From Alphaproteobacteria bacterium (GTDB taxonomy: Bacteria > Pseudomonadota > Alphaproteobacteria > Rhodospirillales > WMHbin7), in the NCBI GenBank assembly GCA_015231795.1, contig JADGAX010000001.1, forward strand, positions 248,001 through 312,000: a stretch of DNA of 64,000 bases, written 5' to 3'. The notes beneath the pieces were generated by a model that saw only the letters and a program-made list of their open reading frames with translations, searched no databases and was not told the DNA's origin. Numbering within the stretch: position 1 is the first letter of the stretch; each line of letters begins with the position of its first letter. Below, piece by piece: positions 28,540-38,869 of this stretch. A program made the translations under genes and the position numbers.

Positions 28540-29832
28540 ATGTCCGTTTCGAGCAAGAATCCTGAAACCATCGTGCTGCACGCCGGTTGGCGAGCTGATC
28601 CCACCACCCAATCGGTGGCGGTGCCCATCCATCAGACCACCAGCTATCAATTCCACCACACCGAACATGCGGCCAATCTGTTCGCGCTGAAGGAATTGGG
28701 CAACATCTATACCCGCCTGATGAACCCCACCACCGATGTGCTGGAGCAACGCCTGACGGCGCTTGAAGGCGGCGCGGCAGGCTTGGCCGTGGCATCGGGC
28801 CAGTCGGCCACCACCTTCGCCATTCTGAACCTGTGCTCGGCTGGCGACAATTTCGTCACTTCGACCGATCTGTATGGCGGCACCTGGAATCTCTTTGCCA
28901 ACACCTTCAAGCAGTTGGGCATCGAGGCGCGCTTCGTCGATCCGGCCGACCCTGAAAGTTTCCGCAAGGCCACCGACGCCAAGACCCGCCTGTATTTTGC
29001 GGAAACGCTGCCCAACCCGAAACTGAATGTCTTTCCGATCAAGGAAGTGGCGGATATCGGCCGCTCGCTGGGCGTGCCCCTGATCGTCGACAATACGGCG
29101 GCCCCTATCATCTGCCGCCCCTTCGACCATGGCGCGGCGGTGGTGATCTATTCGACCACCAAATATATCGGCGGCCATGGTACCAGTATCGGCGGCATCA
29201 TCATCGATGGCGGCAATTTCGACTGGGAAAAGAACCCCGAACGCTTCCCCACCCTGAACACGCCCGACCCCAGCTATCACGGTGCCGTGTGGACGCAGGC
29301 GGTCAAGCCATTAGGCCCGATCGCCTATGTGCTGCGCATTCGCGTGACCTTGCTGCGCGACATAGGCGCGGCGCTGTCGCCTTTCAACGCCTTCCAGCTC
29401 ATCCAGGGGCTGGAAACCCTGCCCTTGCGCATCCGCGCCCATTGCGACAATGCGATCAAGGTTGCCGACTATCTGGCCAAACATCCCAAGGTGACCAAGG
29501 TCATCCATCCCAGCCAGCAGTCGGGCGAGGCCAAGCGTCGCGCCGATGCGTATCTTAAGCGCGGCCTGGGCGGGCTGGTCGGCTTCGAGCTTTCGGGCGG
29601 CGCCGATGCGGGCCGCAAATTCATCGACGCGCTGGGGCTGTTCTATCACGTCGCCAATATCGGGGACGCGCGGTCGCTGGCCATCCATCCGGCCAGCACC
29701 ACGCATTCCCAGTTAGGGGCCGAGGATCAGTTGGCGTCGGGCGTGTCGCCCGGTTACATCCGCCTGTCGGTGGGGCTGGAACATATCGACGACATCCTGG
29801 CCGACCTCGACCAGGCTTTAAGCAAGGTCTGA
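28540..29832 (+). CDS. metY: O-acetylhomoserine sulfhydrylase (MetY)
   Basis: A 430-residue fold-type I PLP enzyme of the Cys/Met metabolism family that makes homocysteine (or methionine) from O-acetylhomoserine and sulfide (or methanethiol). Markers are ETIVLHAGWRADPTTQS, YTRLMNPTTDVLEQRLTALE, ETLPNPKLNVFPI, IVDNTAAPI and the PLP lysine in IYSTTKYIGGHG (Lys208). The NxD/GGNFDWE insert before PDPSYHG is typical of the OAH group. It is monocistronic with its own terminator. Confidence 0.94.
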   Translation: MSVSSKNPETIVLHAGWRADPTTQSVAVPIHQTTSYQFHHTEHAANLFALKELGNIYTRLMNPTTDVLEQRLTALEGGAAGLAVASGQSATTFAILNLCSAGDNFVTSTDLYGGTWNLFANTFKQLGIEARFVDPADPESFRKATDAKTRLYFAETLPNPKLNVFPIKEVADIGRSLGVPLIVDNTAAPIICRPFDHGAAVVIYSTTKYIGGHGTSIGGIIIDGGNFDWEKNPERFPTLNTPDPSYHGAVWTQAVKPLGPIAYVLRIRVTLLRDIGAALSPFNAFQLIQGLETLPLRIRAHCDNAIKVADYLAKHPKVTKVIHPSQQSGEAKRRADAYLKRGLGGLVGFELSGGADAGRKFIDALGLFYHVANIGDARSLAIHPASTTHSQLGAEDQLASGVSPGYIRLSVGLEHIDDILADLDQALSKV

Positions 29833-29852
29833 TCCGGCAAAATATCTGGTGA

Positions 29853-30908
<1,056 letters not shown>

Positions 30909-30913
30909 AGGCG

Positions 30914-31108
30914 TTGAACATCACCTACGATCCCGATACCGACACCATGACTTTGGACTTTTCGAACAAGCCCGTCGCCGAAAGCGATGAGAGCAAGCCG
31001 AACGTCATCATAGACTACGATTCCGAAGGGCATATTGTGTCGATGGAAATCCTCGACGCCTCGCTCCAGATGGCCGATGTCCGGCACGTGGATTTCAAGG
31101 TGGCATAG
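30914..31108 (+). CDS. DUF2283 family small protein
   Basis: A 64-residue acidic protein with the DUF2283 pattern ITYDPDTDTMTLDF, then VIIDYDSEGHIVSMEILDAS. The start is a TTG with AGAGG just upstream, overlapping the hemB stop region. DUF2283 proteins often lie beside toxin-antitoxin or DUF4258 genes. Here it opens a short accessory patch, and its 3' end overlaps the opposite-strand membrane gene by 14 bases. The function is unknown. Confidence 0.75.
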   Translation: MNITYDPDTDTMTLDFSNKPVAESDESKPNVIIDYDSEGHIVSMEILDASLQMADVRHVDFKVA

Positions 31109-31703
31109 AGGTGTTTTTTTCAGCTTCCTTCGCAGGGAACAATTCATCCATAGGATCAGGGAATTCTTTGTTTATCCAGTAACTCGTAGCAAACCATGTC
31201 GCATATATCGTCCCCACAAATAAAGTAAAAAGATAATTCTTATTTGATTTAAGTTCAATAAATTCTAGTTTATAGACCTTACTAAAAAAGTAATCTGATG
31301 AAGTTATGTAGAATAAAGTTATAACAAGAGCACAGAATGCAAAGCATATTATAATAAGCTTTGCTCTATACAAAAAAACATTTGCCCAACTCATCTTTCT
31401 TGAGTCAACAACATCACCCTGCTCCGGCTTTGATATACTTCTTAAAACATGACCGATATCTCCGCGATTGGAAACATACCCCATGGCAAGTAAGAAAAAC
31501 AAATAAAGAGAAAAATATAGCAGAATGGCAAATTGATCAGAATACGATAAATTGTGAGGCGATTGCATCATAAAATCTTTTGCAATATACCCAACTGCAA
31601 ATCCTATTGCAGCGCCAAAAACTGATAACTGTATCTTCTTAATAGAATCACGCTCTTCAATATTTACCCATAATGCTTCCGCTTTGGTTTTCATTATATC
31701 CAT
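31095..31703 (-). CDS. Unknown four-helix membrane protein (AT-rich gene)
   Basis: A 202-residue protein with four predicted membrane helices at about residues 28-45, 58-78, 113-135 and 156-176. The second and third are separated by a polar loop (RSISKPEQGDVVDSRK). No enzyme motif was recognised. The gene is strikingly AT-rich, roughly a third GC by eye against about 60% around it, with Ile, Lys, Phe and Tyr codons, which suggests horizontal transfer. The start is uncertain: a perfect 14-bp tandem duplication (31694-31721) spans it, and ATG at 31703 and 31694 are both possible. Confidence 0.65.
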   Translation of the reverse strand: MDIMKTKAEALWVNIEERDSIKKIQLSVFGAAIGFAVGYIAKDFMMQSPHNLSYSDQFAILLYFSLYLFFLLAMGYVSNRGDIGHVLRSISKPEQGDVVDSRKMSWANVFLYRAKLIIICFAFCALVITLFYITSSDYFFSKVYKLEFIELKSNKNYLFTLFVGTIYATWFATSYWINKEFPDPMDELFPAKEAEKNTSMPP

Positions 31704-31820
31704 CAATTTATATCCATCAATCGCATCTGTTTAATCGTAATGGAAGGCACGTTAAGTATGATAATACCAAAACGTTTGCGGAGTAGGAATGAAGAATCCT
31801 CATTACATAGAAGAAAAATA

Positions 31821-31861
31821 TTGATACACTTGCCATCAATGATATCACTCCTACCAAGGAG
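31821..31861 (+). promoter_or_regulatory. Candidate operator and ribosome-binding site of the toxin-antitoxin pair
   Basis: TTGAT-N9-ATCAA (31821-31839) is an inverted repeat directly upstream of the antitoxin gene. It is followed by a TGATATCA palindrome and a strong AAGGAG (31856-31861), six bases before the ATG. RHH antitoxins with their PIN toxins commonly repress such sites. Confidence 0.45.
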
Positions 31862-31867
31862 CAGACG

Positions 31868-32107
31868 ATGGCCAAGGCATTGAATGTCCGCAATCTGGAT
31901 GACGGCGTGTACGAGAAACTGCGCAGCCGCGCGGCACGACATGGCCGCTCGACCGAAGCGGAAATCCGCCAGATTCTGACAGACACCATCGCCAACGAAC
32001 CCAGCCAAGATTTCTGGGCGCTGGCCGAAAAACTGCGCAGGGCGACCAAAGGCCGACGCCACACACCATCGGAAACTCTTCAACGTGAAGGGCGCGACGA
32101 ACGGTGA
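31868..32107 (+). CDS. FitA/VapB-type ribbon-helix-helix antitoxin
   Basis: A 79-residue protein. The N-terminus is a FitA-like ribbon-helix-helix: KALNVRNLDDGVYEKLRSRA, then HGRSTEAEIRQIL (about 25-37). The C-terminal basic helix FWALAEKLRRATKGRR would wrap the toxin. It should neutralise the downstream VapC RNase and autoregulate the operon. The GTGA overlap with vapC implies coupling. Confidence 0.9.
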   Translation: MAKALNVRNLDDGVYEKLRSRAARHGRSTEAEIRQILTDTIANEPSQDFWALAEKLRRATKGRRHTPSETLQREGRDER

Positions 32108-32520
32108 TTCCCAAAGAGGCGGTCATCGACGCGTCGGTCGCCGTCAAATGGGTGATCGACGAGGAAGGCAGCGGCCAAGCGCTGATGCTGCGCCAAAGTA
32201 AGCTTTATGCGCCTGACATTTGGTGTTCCGAATGCGCCAATGTGCTTTGGAAATCATTAAGGCGTCAGGAATTGACGCTGGAGGAAGCCGAAGCCGCCGC
32301 CGCTTTGCTAAGCGCTGCCGAAATCGAGATCATTCCTACGCGCCCCTTGATGGAACGCGCTGTCAAGTTGGCGGCTGACTTGGCCCATCCGGTATATGAT
32401 TGCGTCTATCTATTGACGGCAATCGACTTGAATATCCCGCTTGTAACAGCCGACGAGAGCTTGCAGGCCAAGGCGGCCTGCATCGCGCCCATCATCGCAC
32501 TGAAGGAACTTTCGTCCTAA
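32104..32520 (+). CDS. vapC: VapC/FitB-type PIN-domain toxin
   Basis: A 138-residue PIN-domain RNase. The acidic metal-site residues are present: VIDASVAVKWV (Asp8), ECANVLWKSL (Glu), VYDCVYLLTA (Asp) and LVTADESL (Asp). VapC toxins cut tRNA or rRNA when the antitoxin is lost. The start is GTG, overlapping the antitoxin stop. Its stop overlaps the end of the opposite-strand isomerase gene by 4 bases. Confidence 0.92.
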   Translation: MIPKEAVIDASVAVKWVIDEEGSGQALMLRQSKLYAPDIWCSECANVLWKSLRRQELTLEEAEAAAALLSAAEIEIIPTRPLMERAVKLAADLAHPVYDCVYLLTAIDLNIPLVTADESLQAKAACIAPIIALKELSS

Positions 32521-32984
32521 ACTTCCGCCACGCTGCTGTCGAGTTCCTGGTCGGTGGCTTGGCGGATCGCCACCACCTTGCACGAGAAAACCAGCGAGCG
32601 TCCGGCCAGGGGATGGTTGCCGTCCACCGTCACATGGTCCTCGCCGATTTCGGTGATCAGGAACGGATCGACGCTGCCGTCTTCGTTCTGACGCTCAAGC
32701 ATGATTCCTTCCTCGATTTCCTTAGGGAAGAATTCACGCGGCTCGACCATCACCAGCTCTTCGTCATGCTCGCCGAAGGCTTCCAGCGGCTCCAGCGTCA
32801 CCTTCACCTCGTCGCCTTCCGATTTGCCTTCCAGCGCCGCTTGCAGCTTGGGAAACAGGCCCTGCTCGACATTCTTGCCGCCATGCACGTACACCATCGG
32901 CTCGGCGCCTTCGTCGATCATCCGACCGTCCGCGTCGCGAACCTTGTATTCGAGCGTCACGACAGTTTTGGCGGCAATTTTCAT
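32517..32984 (-). CDS. SlyD-like FKBP-type peptidyl-prolyl isomerase
   Basis: A 155-residue FKBP/SlyD-type isomerase with the inserted IF chaperone domain. Visible parts are VVTLEYKVRDADGRMIDEG, MVYVHGGKNVEQGLFPKLQAALEG, PLEAFGEHDEELV and VTVDGNHPLAGRSLVFSCKVV, which matches the SlyD consensus DxNHPLAGxxLxF. The His/Cys-rich metal tail of E. coli SlyD is missing; the protein ends at VAEV. It lies downstream of mfd by 24 bp. Confidence 0.9.
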   Translation of the reverse strand: MKIAAKTVVTLEYKVRDADGRMIDEGAEPMVYVHGGKNVEQGLFPKLQAALEGKSEGDEVKVTLEPLEAFGEHDEELVMVEPREFFPKEIEEGIMLERQNEDGSVDPFLITEIGEDHVTVDGNHPLAGRSLVFSCKVVAIRQATDQELDSSVAEV

Positions 32985-33008
32985 GAATGGTCCTTTCGGT
33001 TGATTTGG

Positions 33009-36000
33009 CTATGCAGAGCATGAAAGACGCGCCAATTCCAGCGCAATCTTCTCGGCCCCCTTGATTCTGGCGTCGGGTTCTTCCCAGGCCCTGATCACCA
33101 CCAGCTTGTGATCGGGCCGCAACTTGATGGTGCCCACTTGGCGCGAAATCAGCTCGACCAATCCCGCCGGATTGGGGAACTGGTTGTTTCTAAAGACGAT
33201 CACCGCGCCCTTGGGACCGGCTTCCAGCTTCTCGATATTGGCGCTGCGGCAGGCGATTTTAATGGCGACGATATTGAGCAGATTCTCGACCTCGTCTGGC
33301 AGCTTGCCGAAACGGTCGGCCAGTTCAAGCGCCAATTCGTCGATTTCGCTCCTTTCCTTCACATCGGCGATGCGCCGGTAAAGCGACAGGCGCAGCGACA
33401 AATCGGCGACGTAGCTTTCCGGGATCAGCACGGCTTGGCCAACGCCTATCTGCGGCGACCATTGTTCTTCGGCCACCTCGTCGCCCTTGGCCGCCGCCAC
33501 GGCTTCTTCCAATAGATGCTGGTATAGCTCGATGCCCACTTCCTTGATGTGGCCCGACTGTTCCTCGCCCAACAGGTTGCCCGCCCCTCGAATGTCCAGA
33601 TCGTGGCTGGCCAGGGTAAAGCCAGCCCCCAACGTGTCGAGAGCCTGCATCACCTCAAGCCGCTTGGTGGCCGATTTGGTGACCAAGCGCCCGGGCGGCA
33701 GCGTCAGGTAAGCATAGCCGCGCTGCTTCGAGCGCCCGACGCGCCCTCGCAACTGGTAAAGCTGCGCCAGGCCGAACATGTCGGCACGGTGGATGATCAG
33801 CGTATTGACCCTGGGCATATCAAGACCGGATTCCACGATGTTGGTGGCCAGCAAAATATCCTGCTCGCCATCGCCAAAACGGGTCATTACGTCTTCGATC
33901 GCGGAAGGCGCTAGTTGTCCATGCGCCACCGCCAGCTTCAATTCCGGCACCAGCGTTTTCAACTGATCGACCAGACGGTCGATGTCGGCCACGCGCGGAC
34001 AGACATAGAAACTTTGGCCGCCCCGGAAATGTTCGCGCAGCAGGGCTTCGCGGATCAGGACGGAATCGAAGGGCTGCACGAAGGTGCGCACGGCCAGCCG
34101 ATCCACCGGCGGCGTGGCGATGACGCTCATTTCGCGCACGCCGGTCAACGCCAATTGCAGCGTGCGCGGGATTGGCGTGGCGGTCAGGGTCAGCACATGC
34201 ACGTCGGCCCGCAACTGCTTTAATCGTTCCTTGTGGGCGACGCCGAAATGCTGCTCCTCGTCCACGATCAACAGGCCCAGATCCTTGAAGGTGATCGATT
34301 TCGCCAGCAACGCATGGGTGCCCACGATGATCTCCACCCTGCCCTCGGCCAAGTCCTTCTTGTTCTGCGTAGCTTGCTTGGCGGGCACTAGGCGCGACAA
34401 TTGCTCCACCCTGATCGGCAGGCCCTTGAAACGTTCGGTGAAGGTTCTGTAATGCTGACGGGCCAGCAGCGTGGTCGGCACCACCACCGCCACCTGGCGG
34501 CCCGAGAGCGCCGCCACGAAAGCGGCGCGCAGGGCCACTTCGGTCTTGCCGAAACCGACATCGCCGCAGATCAGCCGGTCCATGGGGCGGCCCTTGGCGA
34601 AATCCTCGATCACGTCGGCCACGGCGGCCAGCTGATCCTCGGTTTCGGCATAGGGAAAGCGCGAGCAGAATTCGTCATACAGACCCTCGGGCGGCGAGAT
34701 GACAGCACCCTTCCTGACCATGCGGGCCGCCGCGATGGCGATCAATTGTTCGGCCATGTCGCGGATACGCTTTTTCAGCTTGGCCTTGCGGGCCTGCCAA
34801 GCCGAACCGCCCAGCTTGTCCAGCGCCACCGTTCCCTCGTCGGCACCGTAACGGGTCAGAACCTCGATATTCTCGACCGGCACATACAGCTTGTCGCCGC
34901 CGTCATAGACCAGCCGCAGGCAATCATGGGGGGCACCCCCCACCGTCAGCGCCTCCAGCCCCTCATAGCGCCCGATGCCGTGTTCGACATGCACCACCAG
35001 ATCGCCTTCCGAAAGCGCCGACGCCTCGGTCAGGAAATGTTCGGCCCGGCGCTTCTTGCGGGCCGGACGGCTCAACCGCTCGCCCAACAGATCGGGTTCG
35101 GCCACCACGGTCAGGTCTTGGGTGGAAAAACCTTTCTCCAGGCCCCACAGAACCAGGGCCAATACGCCGGGCGGCGCCTTGACCGCCTCGGCCCAACTGG
35201 CCGCCCCCACCACGCCCGCCACCTTGTGCTCGGCCAGCATGTGGGACAGGCGCTCGCGCGCGCCTTCGCCCTGCACGGCCAGAATGGTTCTGCGCCCGGC
35301 CTTCTTTTCTTCACCCAGGAAGGACGCGAAGGCGGCGAACAGATCGGCGCCGGGGGTTACCCGCACCTCGGCGAAATCATGGCCTAAGCGTCCCCCCGCA
35401 TCGGCCTGGCCGTCAGAGGGCGCAAAGGGCGTGAAGGCGACAGACCCCCTGGCCGTCAGATAGCGTTCCCATTCCTCATGTCCCAAGAACAGGCGCTCGG
35501 GCGGCACGGGGTTGTAGATGCCGCCTTCCGAGGCGCTGCGTTCGATACGCGCCTGAAAATATTCGTTGATCAGAGTATGGCGGGCTTCGATGGACTGGCT
35601 GGCCTGATAATCCAGCGTCACCGACGCCTGGGGCAAATAGGCGAACAGCGTATCAAGGCCGTCATGGAACAGGGGCAGCCAATGTTCCAGACCCGGATGA
35701 CGCCGCCCCGCCGACACGGATTCGTACAAGGGATCGGCGCCCGAGACAGCGCCGAACAACTCGCGGTAGCCAGTGCGAAAACGCGAGATGCTGTCGGCAT
35801 CGAGCGGCGCTTCGCTCATGGGGCTAAGGGCGAATCCCGAAACCTCGCCGCTGGTGCGCTGGCTTAGGGGGTCGAAGGCGCGGATGCGCTCAATCTCGTC
35901 GCCGAACAGGTCGATGCGCAAGGGTTCCGGATTGCCCGGCGGGTACAGATCGACGATGCCGCCCCGGATGGCGTATTCGCCCGGCTCCATCACCGTTTCG

Positions 36001-36458
36001 GTCCTGGAATAGCCATTGGTAGCCAGAAAGGCCTGGAATAGCGCCATATCAAGCGCTTCGCCCTTGCTGGCGGCAAAAGAAGCCCCCTTCAGGCGCGACA
36101 GGGGCATCACCCGTTGCAAGGCGGCCGCCACCGGAACCAGGACGATACGCCCCGGCTTGTGGGGAACGGCGGCCAATTTCGACAGCGTATCAAGGCGTCT
36201 GGACACGATATCGGCATGCGGGCTGGCCCGGTCGTAGGGAACGGTGTCCCAGGCGGGCAGAACCAGAATTTCAGCTTGGGGGGCCACCAGGGCAAGAGCT
36301 TCCTCAAGGGAAGCCAATCTGGCGTCGTCGCGCGCCACATGCAGGATCTCGGCTCCCTTGGACAGGGCATCGGCCAGCAATAGGGCTTCCAGCCCTTCGG
36401 GGCAGCCTCCCAGATCGACCCGCTGGGACGCGCCGAGATATTTCCTTAAATTAATCAC
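33009..36458 (-). CDS. mfd: Transcription-repair coupling factor Mfd
   Basis: An 1149-residue motor that removes stalled RNA polymerase and recruits UvrA. Parts in order: N-terminal UvrB-like region with PAWDTVPYDRASPHADI, the RNA-polymerase interaction domain EGDLVVHVEHGIGRYEGLE, the helicase core (RLICGDVGFGKTEVALRAAF Walker A, LLIVDEEQHFGVAHKERL, LTLTATPIPRTL), RGRVGRS, the TRG motif region and a C-terminal UvrA-binding domain. The length is normal. The GTG start lies inside the last codons of sdhE. Confidence 0.98.
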   Translation of the reverse strand: MINLRKYLGASQRVDLGGCPEGLEALLLADALSKGAEILHVARDDARLASLEEALALVAPQAEILVLPAWDTVPYDRASPHADIVSRRLDTLSKLAAVPHKPGRIVLVPVAAALQRVMPLSRLKGASFAASKGEALDMALFQAFLATNGYSRTETVMEPGEYAIRGGIVDLYPPGNPEPLRIDLFGDEIERIRAFDPLSQRTSGEVSGFALSPMSEAPLDADSISRFRTGYRELFGAVSGADPLYESVSAGRRHPGLEHWLPLFHDGLDTLFAYLPQASVTLDYQASQSIEARHTLINEYFQARIERSASEGGIYNPVPPERLFLGHEEWERYLTARGSVAFTPFAPSDGQADAGGRLGHDFAEVRVTPGADLFAAFASFLGEEKKAGRRTILAVQGEGARERLSHMLAEHKVAGVVGAASWAEAVKAPPGVLALVLWGLEKGFSTQDLTVVAEPDLLGERLSRPARKKRRAEHFLTEASALSEGDLVVHVEHGIGRYEGLEALTVGGAPHDCLRLVYDGGDKLYVPVENIEVLTRYGADEGTVALDKLGGSAWQARKAKLKKRIRDMAEQLIAIAAARMVRKGAVISPPEGLYDEFCSRFPYAETEDQLAAVADVIEDFAKGRPMDRLICGDVGFGKTEVALRAAFVAALSGRQVAVVVPTTLLARQHYRTFTERFKGLPIRVEQLSRLVPAKQATQNKKDLAEGRVEIIVGTHALLAKSITFKDLGLLIVDEEQHFGVAHKERLKQLRADVHVLTLTATPIPRTLQLALTGVREMSVIATPPVDRLAVRTFVQPFDSVLIREALLREHFRGGQSFYVCPRVADIDRLVDQLKTLVPELKLAVAHGQLAPSAIEDVMTRFGDGEQDILLATNIVESGLDMPRVNTLIIHRADMFGLAQLYQLRGRVGRSKQRGYAYLTLPPGRLVTKSATKRLEVMQALDTLGAGFTLASHDLDIRGAGNLLGEEQSGHIKEVGIELYQHLLEEAVAAAKGDEVAEEQWSPQIGVGQAVLIPESYVADLSLRLSLYRRIADVKERSEIDELALELADRFGKLPDEVENLLNIVAIKIACRSANIEKLEAGPKGAVIVFRNNQFPNPAGLVELISRQVGTIKLRPDHKLVVIRAWEEPDARIKGAEKIALELARLSCSA

Positions 36459-36714
36459 GTTTTACAAAGCCTTGGACGAAAGCCTGAATCTTTTGCATAA
36501 GAGGGGTTTGCCGATGCTCCGGCACATCGCGCTGGGCCGTGATCCAGCCGAACAGGTCGATATCAAGTTCCGCAAGCAGGCTTTCGAACTCGTCCATCTC
36601 GGCCTCGCCCATGTCAGGCAGATGGGCTGCGGCAAAGCTGCCGATCAGCAGATCGTTCTCATTCATGCCTCGATGGCGGGACTGGAACAGAAGGCGCTTT
36701 TTACGATGATCCAT
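36451..36714 (-). CDS. sdhE: FAD assembly factor SdhE
   Basis: An 87-residue protein with the RGMNENDLLIGSFA motif (R-G-x-x-E-x-D), the signature of SdhE/SDH5 that promotes covalent flavinylation of succinate dehydrogenase. It also has RKKRLLFQSRHRG and FESLLAELDIDLFGWI. The start MDHRKKRL is chosen at 36714; an ATG three codons earlier is possible. It overlaps mfd by 8 bp and is divergent from recG over about 60 bp, a conserved alphaproteobacterial arrangement. Confidence 0.94.
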   Translation of the reverse strand: MDHRKKRLLFQSRHRGMNENDLLIGSFAAAHLPDMGEAEMDEFESLLAELDIDLFGWITAQRDVPEHRQTPLMQKIQAFVQGFVKRD

Positions 36715-36775
36715 GGCGGGCATCGGTATAGTCTGATGCCAATCCGACCGCCACAGCAATTTGCGTATCCCTTCT

Positions 36776-38869
36776 ATGCGTCCTTCGATTCTGAACCCCC
36801 TATTCGCCGACCTGTCCCGCCTGCCGGGACTGGGGCCGCGCCTGTCCAAGCTGGCGGCTAGGCTGCTGGAGGGCGACAAGGTGGTCGATTTGCTGTGGCA
36901 TTTGCCTAGCGGCTTGATCGACCGACGTTTTCAGCCAAAGTTGAAAGACGCGCCGGATGGACAAATCGCCACCCTGACTTTGCGCGTGCAATCCCATCAG
37001 CCGCCGCCGCCCGGCAAGCACGGGCATCAGCGCCCTTACCGGGTGATCTGCGCCGACGACACCGGGCGCATCACCCTGGTCTTCTTTCACGCTCATGCCG
37101 ACCATCTGCTAAAGGCCCTGCCGCTGGACGAAATCCGCGTGGTTTCCGGCAAGGTCGAACATTATGGGGCAGAACTGCAAATGCCCCATCCCGACCATAT
37201 CGGCACGCTGGAAGACCTTGAAAAGCTGGCTGCCGTGGAACCGGTCTATCCTCTGACGGCGGGATTGCCGCCCAAAACCCTGCGCAAGGCTGTGTTGGCC
37301 GCCCTGGACCGCCTGCCCCCCATGGCGGAATGGCAAGACAGCGCCTGGAAGACCAAGAATGGCTGGCCCGGCTTCGATCAGGCTTTGAAATCGGCCCATG
37401 CCCCCCAGCACGAGACCGACCTGTTCGCCCTAACGCCCAATCGTATGCGTCTGGCCTATGACGAATTGCTGGCCAATCAACTGGCCCTGGCCCTGGTGCG
37501 CCGGTCGATGAAGAAACTGGCCGGTCGTTCCATCGCCGGAGACGGTCATTTGCGCCGCAAGGTGAAAGACGCCCTGCCCTTCGAACTGACCAGCGCGCAA
37601 GTACGTTCGGTTTCGGAAATCCTGGCCGACATGATGGAGCCATCGCGCATGCTGCGCCTGCTGCAGGGCGATGTCGGCAGCGGCAAGACGGTGGTGGCCC
37701 TGTTCGCCATGCTGAATGCCGTGGAAGCGGGTTCCCAGGCGGCGATGATGGCGCCTACGGAAATCCTGGCCCGCCAGCATTTCGCCACCTTGCAGCCGCT
37801 GGCCGCCGCTGCAGGCCTGCCCATCGCGCTCTTGACCGGCAGGGACAAGGGCAAAGCCAGGCAAGCCATTCTGGATGGCTTGGCCTCGGGCGAAATGCCG
37901 CTGATCGTCGGCACCCATGCCCTGATCGAGGAAGATGTGGCCTTCAAGGATCTGGCGCTGGCCGTCATCGACGAGCAGCACCGTTTCGGCGTTCATCAGC
38001 GCCTGGGACTAAGCGGCAAAAGCAAGGCCTGCGACGTGCTGGTGATGACCGCCACGCCGATTCCGCGCACGTTGACGCTGACCGCTTATGGCGACATGGA
38101 CGTCTCGCGCCTGGATGAAAAGCCGCCGGGACGCAAACCGGTGGATACCAGGGCAATGCCGCTGTCCAGGGCATCGGAAGTGACGGCGGCCATCACAAGG
38201 GCATTGTCGCAAGGGGCCAAGGTCTATTGGGTCTGCCCCTTGGTGGAAGAATCTGAAAAGATCGACTTGAAGGCCGCCGAGGAACGTTTTACCGATCTGG
38301 AAGAACATTTCCCCGGCCATGTCGGGCTGGTGCATGGGCGCATGAAGGGGCCGGAAAAAGATCGCGTGATGCAACAATTCGCCGAAGGGCCGGTGAACAT
38401 CCTGGTCGCCACCACGGTGATCGAGGTGGGCGTCAATGTGCCCGAGGCCACGGTGATGGTGATCGAACATGCCGAACGTTTCGGCCTGGCCCAGTTGCAC
38501 CAGTTGCGCGGACGCGTCGGTCGCGGCGAACGAGCCAGCGTTTGTTTGCTGTTGTACGGGGCGCTGACCGAGACCGCCAAGGCGCGCCTTAAAATCATGC
38601 GCGAAACCGAGGACGGTTTCGTGATCGCCGAGGAAGACTTGCGCCTGCGGGGGGCTGGCGAATTGCTGGGAACGCGCCAAAGCGGCCTGCCGGAATTCAA
38701 ACTGGCCGATCTGGCCCATCACGCCGATCTGCTGGCCGCGGCAAAGGACGACGCCAAGCTGATTTTGGAGCGCGATCCCGAATTGGAATCCGAGCGAGGG
38801 CAAGCGCTTCGCACCCTTCTTTACCTCTTCGCCCGCGACGCCCAAGTAGCGACCTTGAGGAGCGGATGA
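36776..38869 (+). CDS. recG: ATP-dependent DNA helicase RecG
   Basis: A 697-residue fork-reversal helicase. The wedge domain is N-terminal (LPGLGPRLSKLAARLL, LPSGLIDRR). The helicase core follows, with LRLLQGDVGSGKTVVALFAML, MAPTEILARQHF, LAVIDEQHRFGVHQRL, VMTATPIPRTL, ATTVIEVGVNVPEA and QLRGRVGRG. It remodels stalled forks and R-loops. The start at 36776 replaces a longer frame. The stop overlaps the downstream GT41 gene (ATGA). Confidence 0.97.
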   Translation: MRPSILNPLFADLSRLPGLGPRLSKLAARLLEGDKVVDLLWHLPSGLIDRRFQPKLKDAPDGQIATLTLRVQSHQPPPPGKHGHQRPYRVICADDTGRITLVFFHAHADHLLKALPLDEIRVVSGKVEHYGAELQMPHPDHIGTLEDLEKLAAVEPVYPLTAGLPPKTLRKAVLAALDRLPPMAEWQDSAWKTKNGWPGFDQALKSAHAPQHETDLFALTPNRMRLAYDELLANQLALALVRRSMKKLAGRSIAGDGHLRRKVKDALPFELTSAQVRSVSEILADMMEPSRMLRLLQGDVGSGKTVVALFAMLNAVEAGSQAAMMAPTEILARQHFATLQPLAAAAGLPIALLTGRDKGKARQAILDGLASGEMPLIVGTHALIEEDVAFKDLALAVIDEQHRFGVHQRLGLSGKSKACDVLVMTATPIPRTLTLTAYGDMDVSRLDEKPPGRKPVDTRAMPLSRASEVTAAITRALSQGAKVYWVCPLVEESEKIDLKAAEERFTDLEEHFPGHVGLVHGRMKGPEKDRVMQQFAEGPVNILVATTVIEVGVNVPEATVMVIEHAERFGLAQLHQLRGRVGRGERASVCLLLYGALTETAKARLKIMRETEDGFVIAEEDLRLRGAGELLGTRQSGLPEFKLADLAHHADLLAAAKDDAKLILERDPELESERGQALRTLLYLFARDAQVATLRSG

